Shown here: positions 44,258 to 56,112 of the stretch, piece after piece
Numbering within the stretch: position 1 is the stretch's first letter
Layout: each line of letters begins with the position of its first letter
Origin: Ryuthela nishihirai
Taxonomy: Eukaryota; Arthropoda; Arachnida; Araneae; Heptathelidae
Direction of reading: 5' to 3'
NCBI GenBank assembly: GCA_038380435.1
Contig: JAWZYU010000034.1
Span: forward strand, 1,966,704-2,030,703
Length of the DNA: 64,000 nucleotides
The notes under the pieces: model-generated
What the model was told of the DNA's origin: nothing
Seen by the model: only the letters and a program-made list of their open reading frames with translations
Database searches by the model: none
Position numbers and translations under genes: made by a program

Positions 44258-44565
44258 TTGGGTTGGGAGGTTTTACCTCTGAATGGCACTTATTTTGCAC
44301 ACAGTGGGCTAAATTGCCAGGCTACAAGGACCCGAGAAAGTTGGGGGATCCACTGGACAGCTGTTGGGAGACAACAGTAACCTCCCATCACAGCTATCCA
44401 GCAGGTATTTTAATGTGCTCAGGGTATGGCTCTCCCACACATAGGGCCAGTGCTTAATGTCCCATCAAACAGATGGCAGCCTTTTTGAATCCATCAATGT
44501 CCCCTACTGGCCAAAGGCAGGGTGGGGAATTCTGCAGAGATAAATCTCAACTCTGGCCCAGAATA
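44258..44565 (-). mobile_element. SINE A, lacking the tRNA head
   Basis: TTGGGAGGTTTTACCTCTGA through AACAGATGGCAGCC to AGATAAATCTCAACTCTGGCC. The copy stops at GCCCAGAATAAAG, before the box B region. Confidence 0.75.
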
Positions 44566-44609
44566 AAGAAAAGCATATAGATGTTTTAGGAGAGAATGCA
44601 GCAAAAAAA

Positions 44610-45050
44610 ATTATTAAAGAAGATATCACTCTGAAGTTAATGTCAATTAATCTAAGAGCAAAAATTGTCTTCAGCCAGGTGAGATAAGAACCCATGACCT
44701 CCTGATAGCATGTCTCTCGGGCCACTGAGCTACCGGCTGCCAATCAAGATCTCCTCTAATTGATGCTATGAACTTTCTACCAGCAGTACACAATTCTCCA
44801 TGTCTCGTGCAGGTATTTGTCCATGCTGCTCTCAGCCTCAAGAAACAATGATGCCATGAAGATGGTAAGTACATTCTGAGTGTACAACTGTTTAAATTGA
44901 AGAGATATTTTACAACGTATGTAATGAATATTAAGGAAGATATCACTCTGAAGTTAATGTTGATCAATTTTAGAGGAAAAATTGTCTTGAGCCAGGTTGG
45001 ATAAATGACCTTCTGATAACATGTCAGATGCTCTGGGCCACGTGATGGAT
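44610..45050 (-). repeat. Possible SINE family C, two direct copies
   Basis: 44610-44745 and 44930-45050 share GAAGATATCACTCTGAAGTT, AAAAATTGTCTT-AGCCAGGT and a following TGATA-CATGTC segment. Reversed, the first copy has GGTAGCTCAGTGGCCCGAGA, resembling box A, and GGTTCTTATCTC in the box B place. It may be a third tRNA-derived family, with its copies separated by about 185 bases. The evidence is limited to two copies. Confidence 0.5.
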
Positions 45051-45129
45051 GGAATGCTGTCACGGTGATGAGAGAATATGGCATCAGTGGGTAGAGAAGG
45101 AATTAAGTCACTGACATGAGGGATCTCAA

Positions 45130-46085
45130 CAGTCCTGTCACACAAAAGAACGAGAGGACAGACATCTCGTGTGCATGGCTATGAATGATCGTACAGCCAC
45201 ATGAAACACCTTAGCTCAACAGTTAGAGTGTGTTGCACATCAACCAGTGTCCGCAGCATCGAGGCATCTTTGCTAGGCGGCCATTGCTTCAGCTACCATT
45301 GACTCTACAACACAGGCGTATGCGACTGCAATGGTGCCAAGAATGTTGCGCGTGGATGTGCAAATGGTATTGCAGTGTCTTTTCAGATGAATCCCGCTTC
45401 AGTATGCAGCACCATGATGAACGAATCTGTATCTGGTGGTACTGCAGTGACAGGCTCACTCAGTGAGACAGGAATGATGCAGTGCCATATTGGTCCGGCC
45501 CCTGGTATTATGGTATGGGGTGCCACTGGACTCCACTCATGCATGCACCTCGTACACATTACTGGTACTTTGAACAGCCAGCATTATATCACTGAGGTGT
45601 TGGAGCCTGTGGTTGTATCTTATCTTCAGGGGCTCTCTGGTGCCATTTACCAACAGGACAATGCCCAACCACATGTGGCATGCATCGTTCAACAATTCCT
45701 GAATAGCCACGATGTGACACTTCTGCCATGGCCTGCACATTCAACGGATCTTTCCCCAATTGAACATGTCTGGTCCATGATCTCACAATGATTAACACAC
45801 CAGCAGCTGCTACAACAGATGAATTTTGGCTACGTATTGAAACTTCATGGACTGACATTCCCCAAACACACATTCAATGTCTCATCCTCTCAATGCTGGA
45901 CTGTGTAGCAGTGGTTATTGCCACTCATAGTGGCTACACAGGATACTGATTTCTTTGTATTCCACAAGTCTAACACAGTTGTATTTGTAATCATTTGATC
46001 CTTGTAAACATAAGATATGTATTCACTAAATATTGCTTTGCTATCTCGTCTTTCCTGGTGGTGTACTTTTAATGGCCAGCAGTGT
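45130..46085 (+). pseudogene. Tc1-type transposase, decayed
   Basis: The fragment 45230-45466 has RRPLLQLPLTLQHRRMRLQW and FSDESRF, with the first catalytic Asp. 45375-45791 has IMVWGATGL, then YQQDNAQPHVA (second Asp) and WPAHSTDLSPIEHVWSMI (last catalytic position). The frame changes near 45440. The right terminal repeat, reversed, reads CTACACTGCTGGCCATTAAA at 46085, a common Tc1 end. I could not find the left end or the N-terminal domain in one frame. Confidence 0.8.
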
Positions 46086-47299
46086 AGTTAAAGCCAAATT
46101 AGACCTGGGATGGATTAATTACTTACAATTTTTTTTGACTGTATGCAAACTTTAAAACCAGTAGCAATAAATTTATGAAACTGAAAAATCTGAATAACTT
46201 TAAACTATTTTTCTCTTAACTATGACTTAAGTGGTACATCTTAAAAATTGCATTACACTCAACGGGAATAAAGAAATATTAGATAAAAAAGATGAATATC
46301 ATTTAAGTAAATTAATTTTAGAGAGTTTAGAGGAGATTAATGCACATAAAAAATGAAACTAATCAACATTATTAATTTATGACTCGTGTCTAGTAGCTGG
46401 TTCCCTGGGCCCCATAACTGCTTTATCTCACCCTAACTGGATTAATAATTATGTCCACTTGATGTAACTATTTTGCATACAAGGCAACATAACACAAGAC
46501 AAAGACTGTTAATGGGATTAAAAACAAACCAATTTGAATCACCTTATACAGATATATATAGTACAAACTGTTGCTATAAATAGCTCTCTCAATGAGATTT
46601 GAGGCTTTAAGAGGCAGAGTAAAAAGATATATTAATGTATAACTTGGGAAAAAAAAATGCCACAAAGCCATTTTTTAGGACAGTATCAGAAAAAGAAAAA
46701 AAATATAAGTAGCATCAGTAGAACAAAGCATTCCTTCAAAACTTTTAACTTGGATAAAAATTTATTAGTTTCACTGTTGATGAGACAGATTGAACATAAT
46801 TGCTAAATCAGATTTATCAAAAATGGTTCTTTTAATGTGCACTTCTAATCATGTTTTGCTCTTCTTAAATCAGTTTTTAAATCAAGTTCACAAATGCCAA
46901 CCTGCTGTCATGTGAATTGAAGAAATGAATCTTGTTAAAGTCATTTTTAGGTTATTTATACAGGGAATTTGCATAAGGCATTCAAAACTTTGGATATAAA
47001 AAGTGTAAAATTATACACTAACTTTCTGTAATCAAAACAAAGGAATTTCCCAAATTCAATACAATTTTGTTACAAAGCTTTCACATTTTGGAAAATCGAA
47101 GTACTAGTGAAACTCCCCCTTTTCTCGAAGTGTGTCTTTTTTTTATCATTATCCATTTTAAAGTTCAATATCCCACCATATGAAATATTCAATAATAACA
47201 CTGAGCAACAAATTTTCATAAAAGTCATGCCTCCGAGATAAAAGTAGGCATTTTTTAAAGATTTCAAGGTGCTGAACACGAATATGACAATGAAAATTG
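46086..47299. other. AT-rich intergenic DNA
   Basis: I see no gene, SINE or bounded element over about 1.2 kb. Confidence 0.45.
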
Positions 47300-48447
47300 G
47301 CTATGATTTCTGAGAAATCCACAATAGTTTCTTATATAACAGAGTAATACATACAACATATATTGGTAAAACTCCGCTTCTACATCCGACATCGCTTTGC
47401 CCGTCACTTGTACAGCTGCTCAGGATCATCTCTGGTGAGCATCCAACAGTAGTCAGCCAACATTGAAGTGGACCAGTTTCCCTGGTATCATTTCTCCATC
47501 GTTGCAATGTCCTGATGAAAATGTTCAATATGCTCATCACTAACTATGCCACAGTTGTCAGGGAAGAAATCTAAGTGGGAATGGAGAAAGTGGATCATTA
47601 AGGACATATTGCAGCCAAGTTTCTGATACATAGACATGTCCTTAACCAGTTTCTTGTAGTTGTCTGACCCGACATTCCAGAGGAATTTTGTTGACACCAG
47701 ATGAAATGCGTCCCAAGCCTTTTTCTTGTCACCCTGGAGCAGGTTGTCCAACATCTGGACTCTGAACAGCTCGCGAATCTCAGGACCCACAAAAATTTCC
47801 TTTAATTTTCGTTTCGCTGAGTTGAGGGAATTTGTCAGCCAAGTACTTGAAAGCTGATGCAGTCTGATCCATGCCTTTTATGAAGTTTTTCATCACACCG
47901 AGTTTGATGTGTAGGGACGGTAGCAGGATTTTGTGTATTTCTTCTGCCAGTGCTGAGTGTTCCACATTTTTCTCTCTGACCTTCAGAGATTTCCTTTGAG
48001 GCCACCTTCTCTTCACATAGTGCAAAGTCTTTGCTTGGCTGTCCTTATTCACATAAGAAACAGTAGTACTTCGTATATTCCAGCTGCAGACCCATCAACA
48101 GAGCCACTACCTTCAAGTCACAATCGAGATGCCAGCCTATAATTCTGTATTGAAGACAATTCAACAGCTGTTTTAGGTTGTCGTAGGTTTCTTTCATGTA
48201 AGACAGCGTGTCCGACTGGAATGGATGGAAGTCAATTTTCATTATGCAGCAACACTGCCTTGAGACTCAATTTCGAGGAGTCTATGAATAGTAACCATTC
48301 TTGAGGGTCATGTTTGATTCTGAGGGCATTCATCAGGCCATCTACATCAGAACCGAACACAAGGTCATTTTCCTTTCTCAAGTAAGGCGCAAACTGCTCA
48401 CGACGAGTTCGAAACGAAGTCACTCGGACTGAGTCGTTCATACACAA
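47300..48447 (-). pseudogene. Uncharacterised multi-copy arthropod protein family, frameshifted
   Basis: Five overlapping frames in order (48447-48232, 48242-48045, 48052-47780, 47790-47488, 47540-47301) read as one protein of about 380 residues. Recognisable blocks are EWLLFIDSSKLSLKAVLLHN, YYCFLCE, LLPSLHIKLGVMKNFIKGMD, MSLMIHFLHSHLDFFPDN and EHFHQDI. I recognise this as a family found in many copies in arthropod and cnidarian genomes, without a known function and probably from a transposon. One-base changes near 48237, 48048, 47785 and 47530 break it. No terminal repeats were located. Confidence 0.65.
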
Positions 48448-48824
48448 TATTCGTTTTCTCCCCTAAACAAGAGCCAACCGACAAATTTTATTGTCATTTT
48501 CGTGTTCAGCACCTCAAAATTAGTCAAGATTGGCTATTTTCATTTCAAAGCCTTTTTGTGTGTTGCCCAGTGTAATGAAATTGAGATCAGACCAGGACAT
48601 CTGCTTGGAGAACTAAATTGCACAGTCTGGTTGGACCTTCGTAACCCATGGATGCGTGAGGATGATGTTTCTTGACAATTTATCCTACATTACTTGCAGA
48701 TCAAAATTCCTATAAGGCATCCTTTGTATGCAATTTAAAACACTCAAGCTTGTGATATTTACAGACCAAGTAGCAATAAAAATAATGTATGCAACTTTCA
48801 TGGATTTTATATTTATGACACAAG
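48448..48824. other. AT-rich spacer
   Basis: No gene seen. It lies between the pseudogene and the predicted 3' end of the SR-type gene. Confidence 0.35.
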
Positions 48825-49117
48825 TGATGCATTTGAATACTTTTATTGTAAACGTGATGAAATACATTAACACATGAAGACTGGTGACCACAATATTTCT
48901 AAGTGAATGCAAAAATGATAACATTTGGAAAGAACTGAACAAATGAATTCTTTTTACAGATGTACACATACCAAAAACATTCACTTATATAATATACTAG
49001 TGGGATTCTACACCAATTTGGTGACTGCCCTATTGGCTTATTCTTCTATCAATGATGTGCTGCTCATATGTGGTCTTGATGGTGGCCTGATGAAGAAGTT
49101 ACCAGCTGCTGCCATTT
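48825..49117 (-). other. Predicted last exon and 3' UTR of the SR-type gene
   Basis: On the minus strand, TTTTTCTTCACTTAG precedes 49117, giving a good acceptor with a pyrimidine tract. In the phase left by the exon at 50152 the reading is R-N-G-S-S-W and TAA at 49099-49101. An AATAAA signal lies at 48842-48847 (reverse), about 250 bases further on. The fit of phase, stop and poly(A) signal supports it, but no transcript was available. Confidence 0.4.
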
Positions 49118-50699
49118 CTAAGTGAAGAAAAAGTTGCAATGTTATGTGCACAGTTCATAACAAGGCTGACAAAAGATTGTGCTTGTCATGTGAAAACTTG
49201 ATATGCCAAGCTAAATGTTATATTTCAAGCCTACAACTGTTGTTACAACTATACTTCTGTGAATTAAGGCTGACTAGATGCTGGTAAAATTAAATCTCAT
49301 TACAGTTCAAATTAAAGTTGAATTTCTCTTACTTCCTTTAATGAAAACTGTTAAATATCATGGCGCAGACTAAAAATTCTTCAATTGCATATTTAGGATA
49401 TCAAACTTGTTATACAGTGTTATAACATGTATATAACAATTCATTACATATTCATATATTCTACAATGAAATGCATGAAATCTTTGCAGTTACTTCTCTC
49501 TTTGTGCAGAGCATGAAATTATTTACTAGAATTTGATGAAAATGCAACATTCTACCTGTATATCCATGAAATATAAGGCTAAAATTAAGCCACAAAATTG
49601 GCACTCTGCAAGGAATTTTTTATGTTTACTTTAGAGTATGCTTATTCATACAGATGTAATTCTGCAAAGTAGTCAGTGCATTCCACCTGAATGAAAAATC
49701 AAAAAATGAAGAATCAAATGCATTTTCACATGAAATTCAGGGTAGTCTATAGTCGAAACTTTGTGTTTAAAGGTAAAGTTGATAAAACAACTTAAATTTA
49801 AAGAAAAGGTGTGGCTGTCTTAAGAATAAGAAAGCAGTAAAGAAGTCTGAAGCTTGGAAACTGAAATAATATGTAGAGTTTTGAAGAATTTTATCGCTAA
49901 TACAGATAGAGACAAAAAGCATTAAAATTACCCTAGTATAAGAAAACTTTACTGAAGTATCAATATGGAGCTGTACAAATACCTCACTTATATATTTAGT
50001 GGTACCTTTTGCATTTTTAATTTCTTTCTTTGGATGCTATTTTTTATATCTGAGAAATGGATGAGGTATTTTTGCTTATACAATTACAAATAAATACATA
50101 TTTAAAGTCTTTCATATAAAAATTAAGTGTTATATTATACTATGTACATACCTGTGCCCAACTGGAGAACGACTGCGATAATTAGAGCTCTTATAGTCAT
50201 CATTCATTGAACCATAAGATGGGCTATCATATTGATCATCTCTGTCTCCTGAGTTAAATCTTGAACCACCCATTCCTCGTCCTCTACTGCCTCCAGAACC
50301 AAACCTGTTAGAGCCTCGATATCCAGAATCATAGCCTCCTCTTCGAGATGATCCATAATTTCCTCGTCCTCTGAAGCCACCATCTCTTCCACCACGAAAA
50401 CCTCTGCCACTGCCTTGACCATCTCTCCACCCACCTCTACCTCTTCTTCCACGACCACCTCTACCATTATTGCGAGACACTTCCACTCTAATTCGGGAAC
50501 CATTTATTACAGCTCCATTCATTTCTTTCACAGCTTCATCTGCATCTTCATTGTCATCATATTCAATAAATGCAAATCCAGGAGGGTTTTGGGCTACCCA
50601 GATGCTGTTAAGTTTGCCATATTTGCTAAATTCTCTTTCCAAATCTTCCCTAGATAAGTCATCACCCAATCCTCCAACAAAAACAGATGCTGATTTCAT
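49099..50699 (-). CDS. SR-type RNA-binding protein (RRM plus RGG/RS tail)
   Basis: The main exon (50710-50152) opens with an acceptor, TTTTTATTCCAG, just upstream of the ATG at 50699. It codes one RRM of about 72 residues: VFVGGL is RNP2 and GFAFIEY is RNP1. The preceding WVAQNPP is typical of the SRSF3/SRSF7 group. A glycine-arginine-rich region (RGGRGRRGRGG and further RGG repeats) and a SSNYRSRSPVG tail follow. Such proteins bind pre-mRNA and steer splicing or export in the nucleus. The exon ends CACAG at 50152 before GTATGT; reading past that donor would add only intronic residues. Joined to the predicted terminal exon, the protein has about 189 residues. No lesion is seen. A 5' UTR exon must lie upstream but was not found. 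Confidence 0.8.
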
Positions 50700-50827
50700 T
50701 TTAAAATTATCTGGAATAAAAATATTTCATGCTTCAAAATTATTACTTATACTATTATATTCATACATTACTCAGAAAGAATCATTCAAATGAACAGTGC
50801 AAATGTTTCATATTTTTTGTGTACTAA

Positions 50828-50890
50828 AAAAGGCTCCTGTCAAACCTCTGTGGCAAGCAGCTGCTTGAGGGGGTATTTATTTATTTATAA
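50828..50890 (+). mobile_element. SINE B tail fragment
   Basis: AAGGCTCCTGTCAAACCTCT to GCTTGAGGGGGTATTTATTT. Only the last third of the family is present; it lies just upstream of the SR-type coding exon. Confidence 0.8.
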
Positions 50891-50927
50891 AAGTAAACAG
50901 ATTTAGATCTTTTTCCACCGAAATCTA

Positions 50928-52136
50928 CAGCAGTTTATCAAAATAATGGAAACACCAACGGCGACTGAAGTACACGCAATGCGCCGTATGCATATCACTA
51001 AGAAGATGTCACCCGTGATGTGAGATGTATATAAAGGGGAGAAATACGATGTTGGCTATCATGTAACAGTGCCACAGGTGCAGGTGAAACAGCTGTTATA
51101 GTGTAATTGTCGACAATGTTATATCTCAGTGACCTTCAAAAAGGCATGATCATTGGTGCGTGTCTTGCAGGAGCTTCAGTAACTAAAACAGCAGAAATAG
51201 TATATGTAACACGAGGAACTGTATCGAAGATTATGACTACCTATCAAAAAAGACAGGACATTGCCTCCAAACATGCAAATTGTGGACACTATTATGAAGT
51301 TGTCAGATAGGGATATGCAAAGAACATTGGCACGGATTGTACAAAGGAAGCAAGAGACCAAGGCACTGCAAATAGCAGTAGAGTTTTGGAATGATCCCGT
51401 TTCCATGATAACAGTTTGTCGGGAACTTCATTGTGCTGGTATTTATGGCCATGCTGCAATCCACAAACCTCTGATTACCAACATCAATGCAACAAAATGT
51501 GTAAGGTGCAAAGCACATAAGAACTGGGCTGCTAAAGACTGGCAATGTCATCTAGTCTGATGATTCGTGGTATGCATTGTTTCTCACTGCTGGTAGAATG
51601 TATGTCTGGCGAAAACCTGCAGAAACATACCACCCTGACTGAAGCATGGAAGCGGATCCTTAATGCTGTGGGGTGCCATATCACGACATTCCTTAGGACC
51701 ATTAGTTATTCTGCAGGGATGTCACCATCTGCAATGTATGAATACATTCTAGGGGACCACCTGCACCCAATGTTGCAGGTATTGTTCCCTAATGACTCCC
51801 TGGTTTCAAGCGGATAATGTGCCTGTACATTGTGCAAAACATGTCAGAGCATGAGGATGAGGTACAGCAGCTACCCTGGTCACCTCAATATTATTGAACA
51901 TTTGTGAGAATATCTGAAGTGCAAGGTCAGATCATACTTTCCACCTCCAGCATCACTGGCACAGTTGGGCCATATTTTACAGGAAAAATGGTCTCGCATT
52001 CCATTACCATATGTACATGACTTGTACAAGTCTATTCCATGTTGAATTGCATCTGTCTTGAATGCCCGAGATGGGCCTACAGCTTATTAATAAATTGTTC
52101 TGCACAGTGTGTTTCCATTATTTTGACAAACCCCTA
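50928..52136 (+). mobile_element. Tc1-type element with both ends, decayed
   Basis: Ends CAGCAGTTTATCAAAATAAT and, inverted, TAGGGGTTTGTCAAAATAAT, each continuing GGAAACAC and flanked by TA: 1209 bases. The transposase starts LSDLQKGMIIGACLAGASVT (helix-turn-helix) at 51125. It continues with KLSDRDMQRTLARIVQRKQE, a segment before the first Asp (51540-51620), the ADN motif with the second Asp near 51815, and a degraded end near 51900. Stops and shifts are present in every section. It inserted just upstream of the SR-type gene's coding exon, probably in its 5' intron. Confidence 0.85.
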
Positions 52137-52138
52137 TA

Positions 52139-52767
52139 ACTGATTACAGAGAAAGCAAATCCCAAAAAATGTGCTTCCCCAAAATTTTTTTCCCCAAAAA
52201 TACATGACTTGAAATCAATTTTCCTTTACTATGTGCTTCATTACTTAACCAACTGAAATTTCTCAACCATCTCTCCACCATGATTTTTATCATTCTTAAA
52301 CATCTTAGCTGTTGATTGCAGTGGTGTAACCAGTTTCTAACTTCAGGGAGAGCAACAGGTTTCCCCCTAGCTATGCCGCTGCATCCTTTATTTTAATCTT
52401 TGAAAATAAAATTCTATTTATGCTATTATATAACCCCAAGAATTTTTTTTTTTTTGCCTTTTTGTGTTACATAATAATCCACTTGCCCAGAGGTTAGTGG
52501 GATTAAGTTTCATGTCTCCACAAGAATGTGCAAGTCTTTCTGGGAGACTTGTCTTTTCAATTGACATTCTCCATTATTCAATCTTTGAATTGCACGAATG
52601 GGAAACAAAGATTACCATCTTCTTACCAGAGAATGTTCCCTGTTGACTGTGGGAAATGGAAACAAAATGATTACCTTCTGAGCCACCCTAAGTAACACCA
52701 TTAAAGGAAATAACTATTCTTTCTGGTTAAACTAAAGCAAGAAATCAGCAAAATTGGAGTTTTATGG
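52139..52767. other. Intergenic or intronic DNA
   Basis: No gene or bounded element. It may still lie within the 5' intron of the SR-type gene. Confidence 0.3.
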
Positions 52768-53035
52768 GCATTGGGTTGTTTTCCCTCTTCGAAACACTTT
52801 TTTTTTCACACAATGAACTTGGAGAGCTATTAGGAGACAGATGGTAGCCTTCCATCAAGTGTGTTCTTTAATATGCATGGGGTATGGCTTTTCCAAGACC
52901 ATCGGTGTCCCCTACTGATTGATGGTAGAGTGTGGAGTTTTGAAAAGATAAATCTCAATGCTAGTCCAGCTGGGACTTGAATCTGTAAATAGCCAATTAT
53001 GAACCTGGTGTGCTAGAAACTAAACCACCCCTGCC
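52768..53035 (-). mobile_element. SINE A, degraded copy
   Basis: GCATTGGGTTGTTTTCCCTC to CTAAACCACCCCTGCCC keep the SINE A order with several deletions. The head has GGGACTTGAATC in place of a normal box B complement. Confidence 0.75.
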
Positions 53036-53039
53036 CTCA

Positions 53040-54339
53040 CATGCGACACCAAAGCAGTAATGTGCACACAATGTCTTCAGTGACAGTTTTTTATTACAAA
53101 AAATGCTGGAATCTGTAGTCAAAAACATTAAATATTAAAAGTTTTTTTTCCCAATAATTGAATTTAAATTATAGCTGTGCCACAAGTGCCCTCTGAAAAT
53201 CTTATCAATCATAACTATATAATCTGTATTTTTAGCCACCTAGAATGAGCATGTATTGCTTTCTCACACTTACCATGATTTGAGTCATGCCTAATGTGCC
53301 ATTGTACAATGCTTTAGTTAAATTTTCTATGGGGTTACACCCTAGAGAGAAATATCCCAGTTTCATTAACAGAAACATTGATTTCTTCAGAATCTTTAGT
53401 AAAGTGTTTAGGGTTTTTACAAATAGAAATCTGCTCACCCTAGCAGTAGCAAATTCAGGTCCACAGGTTCTTGAGCATTACAACATTTAGTGGCCCTATT
53501 GTGTGTAGTTGAAAAGACCTCTACAATTATGAAATTAATTTTCAGAACAATTTGGGGGGCCCCAAGAGGCCACTTAGTCCCTTATCAGTAAATCTCAATA
53601 TTTACTTAATATTTGCATTGCTAAATTTGTTTCCTCAAAAAATGAGTCTTTTCATTTGCTTGTGCTTATTAAAAAACACAAAATGTTATTAATCATTATA
53701 TCCAATATTGAATTAAACCAAATAAGACTGAAAAGATGCTTCGCAATGCAATTTTTCAGCTATTTTAAAATTGCATTATTTAACAAAAATGTTTTTGAAA
53801 AAAAAATTGAAAAGTTGTCATTGTCCTTTTTATTTTAATTCAATATTTTGCCCTGCCACTATAATAATTATCTACATAATTTCCTCTCTGCTCTAGTAGT
53901 ATTTTAAGAAAATACTTGTGAAAATATATCTAATGTAACTTTTGAATAATAATTGACTCCCTTTAATTATAAATTTACATTTATTATTTTAAGCTGAAAT
54001 TCGTCATACATTATCACTTCAAAAGTTGTTTATTTTGATTGCTTCATTTACAAACAATTTGTTTTAAAATGACTTGTAAAAAAAGTGGTATGGTTAAAAA
54101 ATTAATTTACAACTGGAAAAATAATGACAGCAGTGGCTTGGATCAAACAGGAGAGCTTTAAAGTTGCAAGGTAAAAAATTATATATTTAGCCAATTGAAC
54201 TATGCATTACTGATAAGACACTATGTAACATGTTCAAAAAACAAAATTTTTTTGAATAACTTTATGAAAAACATTAATGGAATTTCAAAATATTTAATAT
54301 AATAACATGTAACAAATAATGGAAAAAATATTATGGTAT
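53040..54339. other. AT-rich DNA with repeat D copy
   Basis: No gene. 53440-53640 is the second copy of dispersed repeat D (matches 43290-43510). The remainder is AT-rich with A and T runs. Confidence 0.4.
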
Positions 54340-55122
54340 CAACAATTATTAAGGAGAGATTTACAAACAATGCTGTAGAGGATGGGTAGTAACAGGAAAC
54401 TTCCGGGATGCTTTCGGTGACAAATTTAATAATCGACGTTCTTGCCGGCAAGTGACGTCTCAGTGGAGATTAAAAGAAGGATAACGGATGTCACCCCCCT
54501 CCCCTCCACACACAACTCCCAATAGCAATACTAATAAGAAAACTATTAGTCAGACCCTCAATAGCATAATAATCTTAACCCCAAAATTCAGTTTACGAAA
54601 TTTATTAATTCACTAAAAGTACCCCACTCATAATTATGAATTACTAGCCACAAATAGTGAAGCTTCCCTCGACACTCGCTAATCTTGGCGATTTCCTGTA
54701 ATCCAACACCATCTCCCAACCTCCGTCACATGCAGATCGCATTACGGCCATCCGCACATCCTCCGATCCTAGGAGCTGCCACTGACATGCCAATTTATGG
54801 CCCCCCACCGCTCCCCCGCACTCACCAACCGACTGCCTCTCCTGCATTAGTTTAAGCGCCTTACTTCCCACCTGATGATGCGCCGAAAGAAAGGGCATGA
54901 AACGCGCGTCGTAGATCGAAAACTTTTTTAAGCACTATGATATCAAAGGATAAATGATTATTTCCTTCGCCAAGGCGGGAAGACCATTGGCAGCCGTCAT
55001 CCTTCTTTTAATCTCCACTGAGACGTCACTTGCCGGCAAGAACGTCGTTTATTAAATTTGTTACCGAAAGCATCCCGGAAGTTCCTGTACCGCAAATCTC
55101 TCGTTAATAATTGTTGATTACT
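54340..55122. mobile_element. Element with ~130-150-base inverted ends, unclassified
   Basis: The left arm (54340-54487) and right arm (about 55000-55122) match inverted, sharing CAACAATTATTAA, AACTTCCGGGATGCTTTCGG, CTTGCCGGCAAGTGACGTCT and CAGTGGAGATTAAAAGAAGG. The left arm has an extra piece of about 20 bases. The middle contains a GC-rich part (54660-54900) with AAACGCGCGTCGTAG but no recognised protein. I could not assign a superfamily or a target duplication. Confidence 0.65.
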
Positions 55123-55368
55123 TGATAGCAAAGTCCACGTGTTGAAGTGCTTAAATTAAACAGTGTCATAGAGAATTAAATAGCTTTAATTTTAATTACC
55201 GCACTGTGTACCTCTACTCTAATTTTTGTTAGTGAAAAAACTACTTGAGATAATGTTAAAACTAATTTAAAAATTCAATGACAATATTTACTAAATTAAA
55301 TTAATTTATCCTACATGAAGCGATCTTTTTGCTAGCAAAGCAAAATATAAATTCAAAATAATACCGAG

Positions 55369-55728
55369 GTTGGGTTGTTTTACCTCTGAGCGGCACTTTT
55401 TTGCACACAACGGGCTAAATGGCCAGGTCAAAAGGACCCCGAAGGCTCAGAGAAGGTTAGGGGAGGGGACCCACTGGAGCAGCTGTTAGGAGATTGAATG
55501 GTCTTGACGGGAGGCTACCATTTATGTGTTCTTTAACGTGCACAGGGTATGGTTCTTCCGTACACGGTGCCACGGCTTAGCGTTCCATCCGACGGACGGC
55601 GTCCCCTACTGAACTACAGAGCGGGGAGTTTTGTGGAGATAAATCTCAACGCTGACCCAGCTGGGATTCGAACTTGGGAACTGCAGATTACGAGCCTGCA
55701 CACTTACCAACTGAGCCACCCCCGCCCC
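55369..55728 (-). mobile_element. SINE A, full length with a short internal inversion
   Basis: Tail GTTGGGTTGTTTTACC to CCACCCCCGCCCC, flanked by the 12-base duplication AATAATACCGAG (55357-55368 and 55729-55740). In the middle (55494-55525) TGAATGGTCTTGACGGGAGG reads in the opposite orientation to the family, so a small piece has inverted in place. Confidence 0.9.
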
Positions 55729-56035
55729 AATAATACCGAGGTGTTACGTAGAAAACAGGAATTAAATATCAGTCAACGAATTGACAAAGTTTTTGAGGAG
55801 AATTACTCGGAAACAAAAAGGAGTGTTTTCCATAATCACCAATAACTGCATTTAAAAAAGCAAAATTCAATAGAATTTGCAAAATTAGAATTAAGCAATC
55901 GACCTGAAAAATATAAGTTGGGGAAGGAGAGAATGAAGCATAAATAAGTTTAATAATTTTTTGTCCCTATGACCCTTACTAGCATTCTGAAAGGGAGGAA
56001 ATACCCTAGATCCAACCCTGCACTGGATATATATA

Positions 56036-56112
56036 TACTGCTCACAAAAATTAGGGGATATTTCAAAATGAATATGAAGCGAGGAAATATCCCCTAATTT
56101 TGGTGAGCAGTG
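56036..56112. mobile_element. 77-base palindromic MITE (Tc1/mariner type)
   Basis: Ends TACTGCTCACAAAAATTAGG and, inverted, CACTGCTCACCAAAATTAGG run inward for about 31 bases each and are flanked by TA. Only about 15 bases lie between the arms. Confidence 0.8.

Noticed and set aside
50204..50503. A glutamate/valine-rich protein on the minus strand
   Set aside because: It is an alternative frame across the RGG-coding exon.
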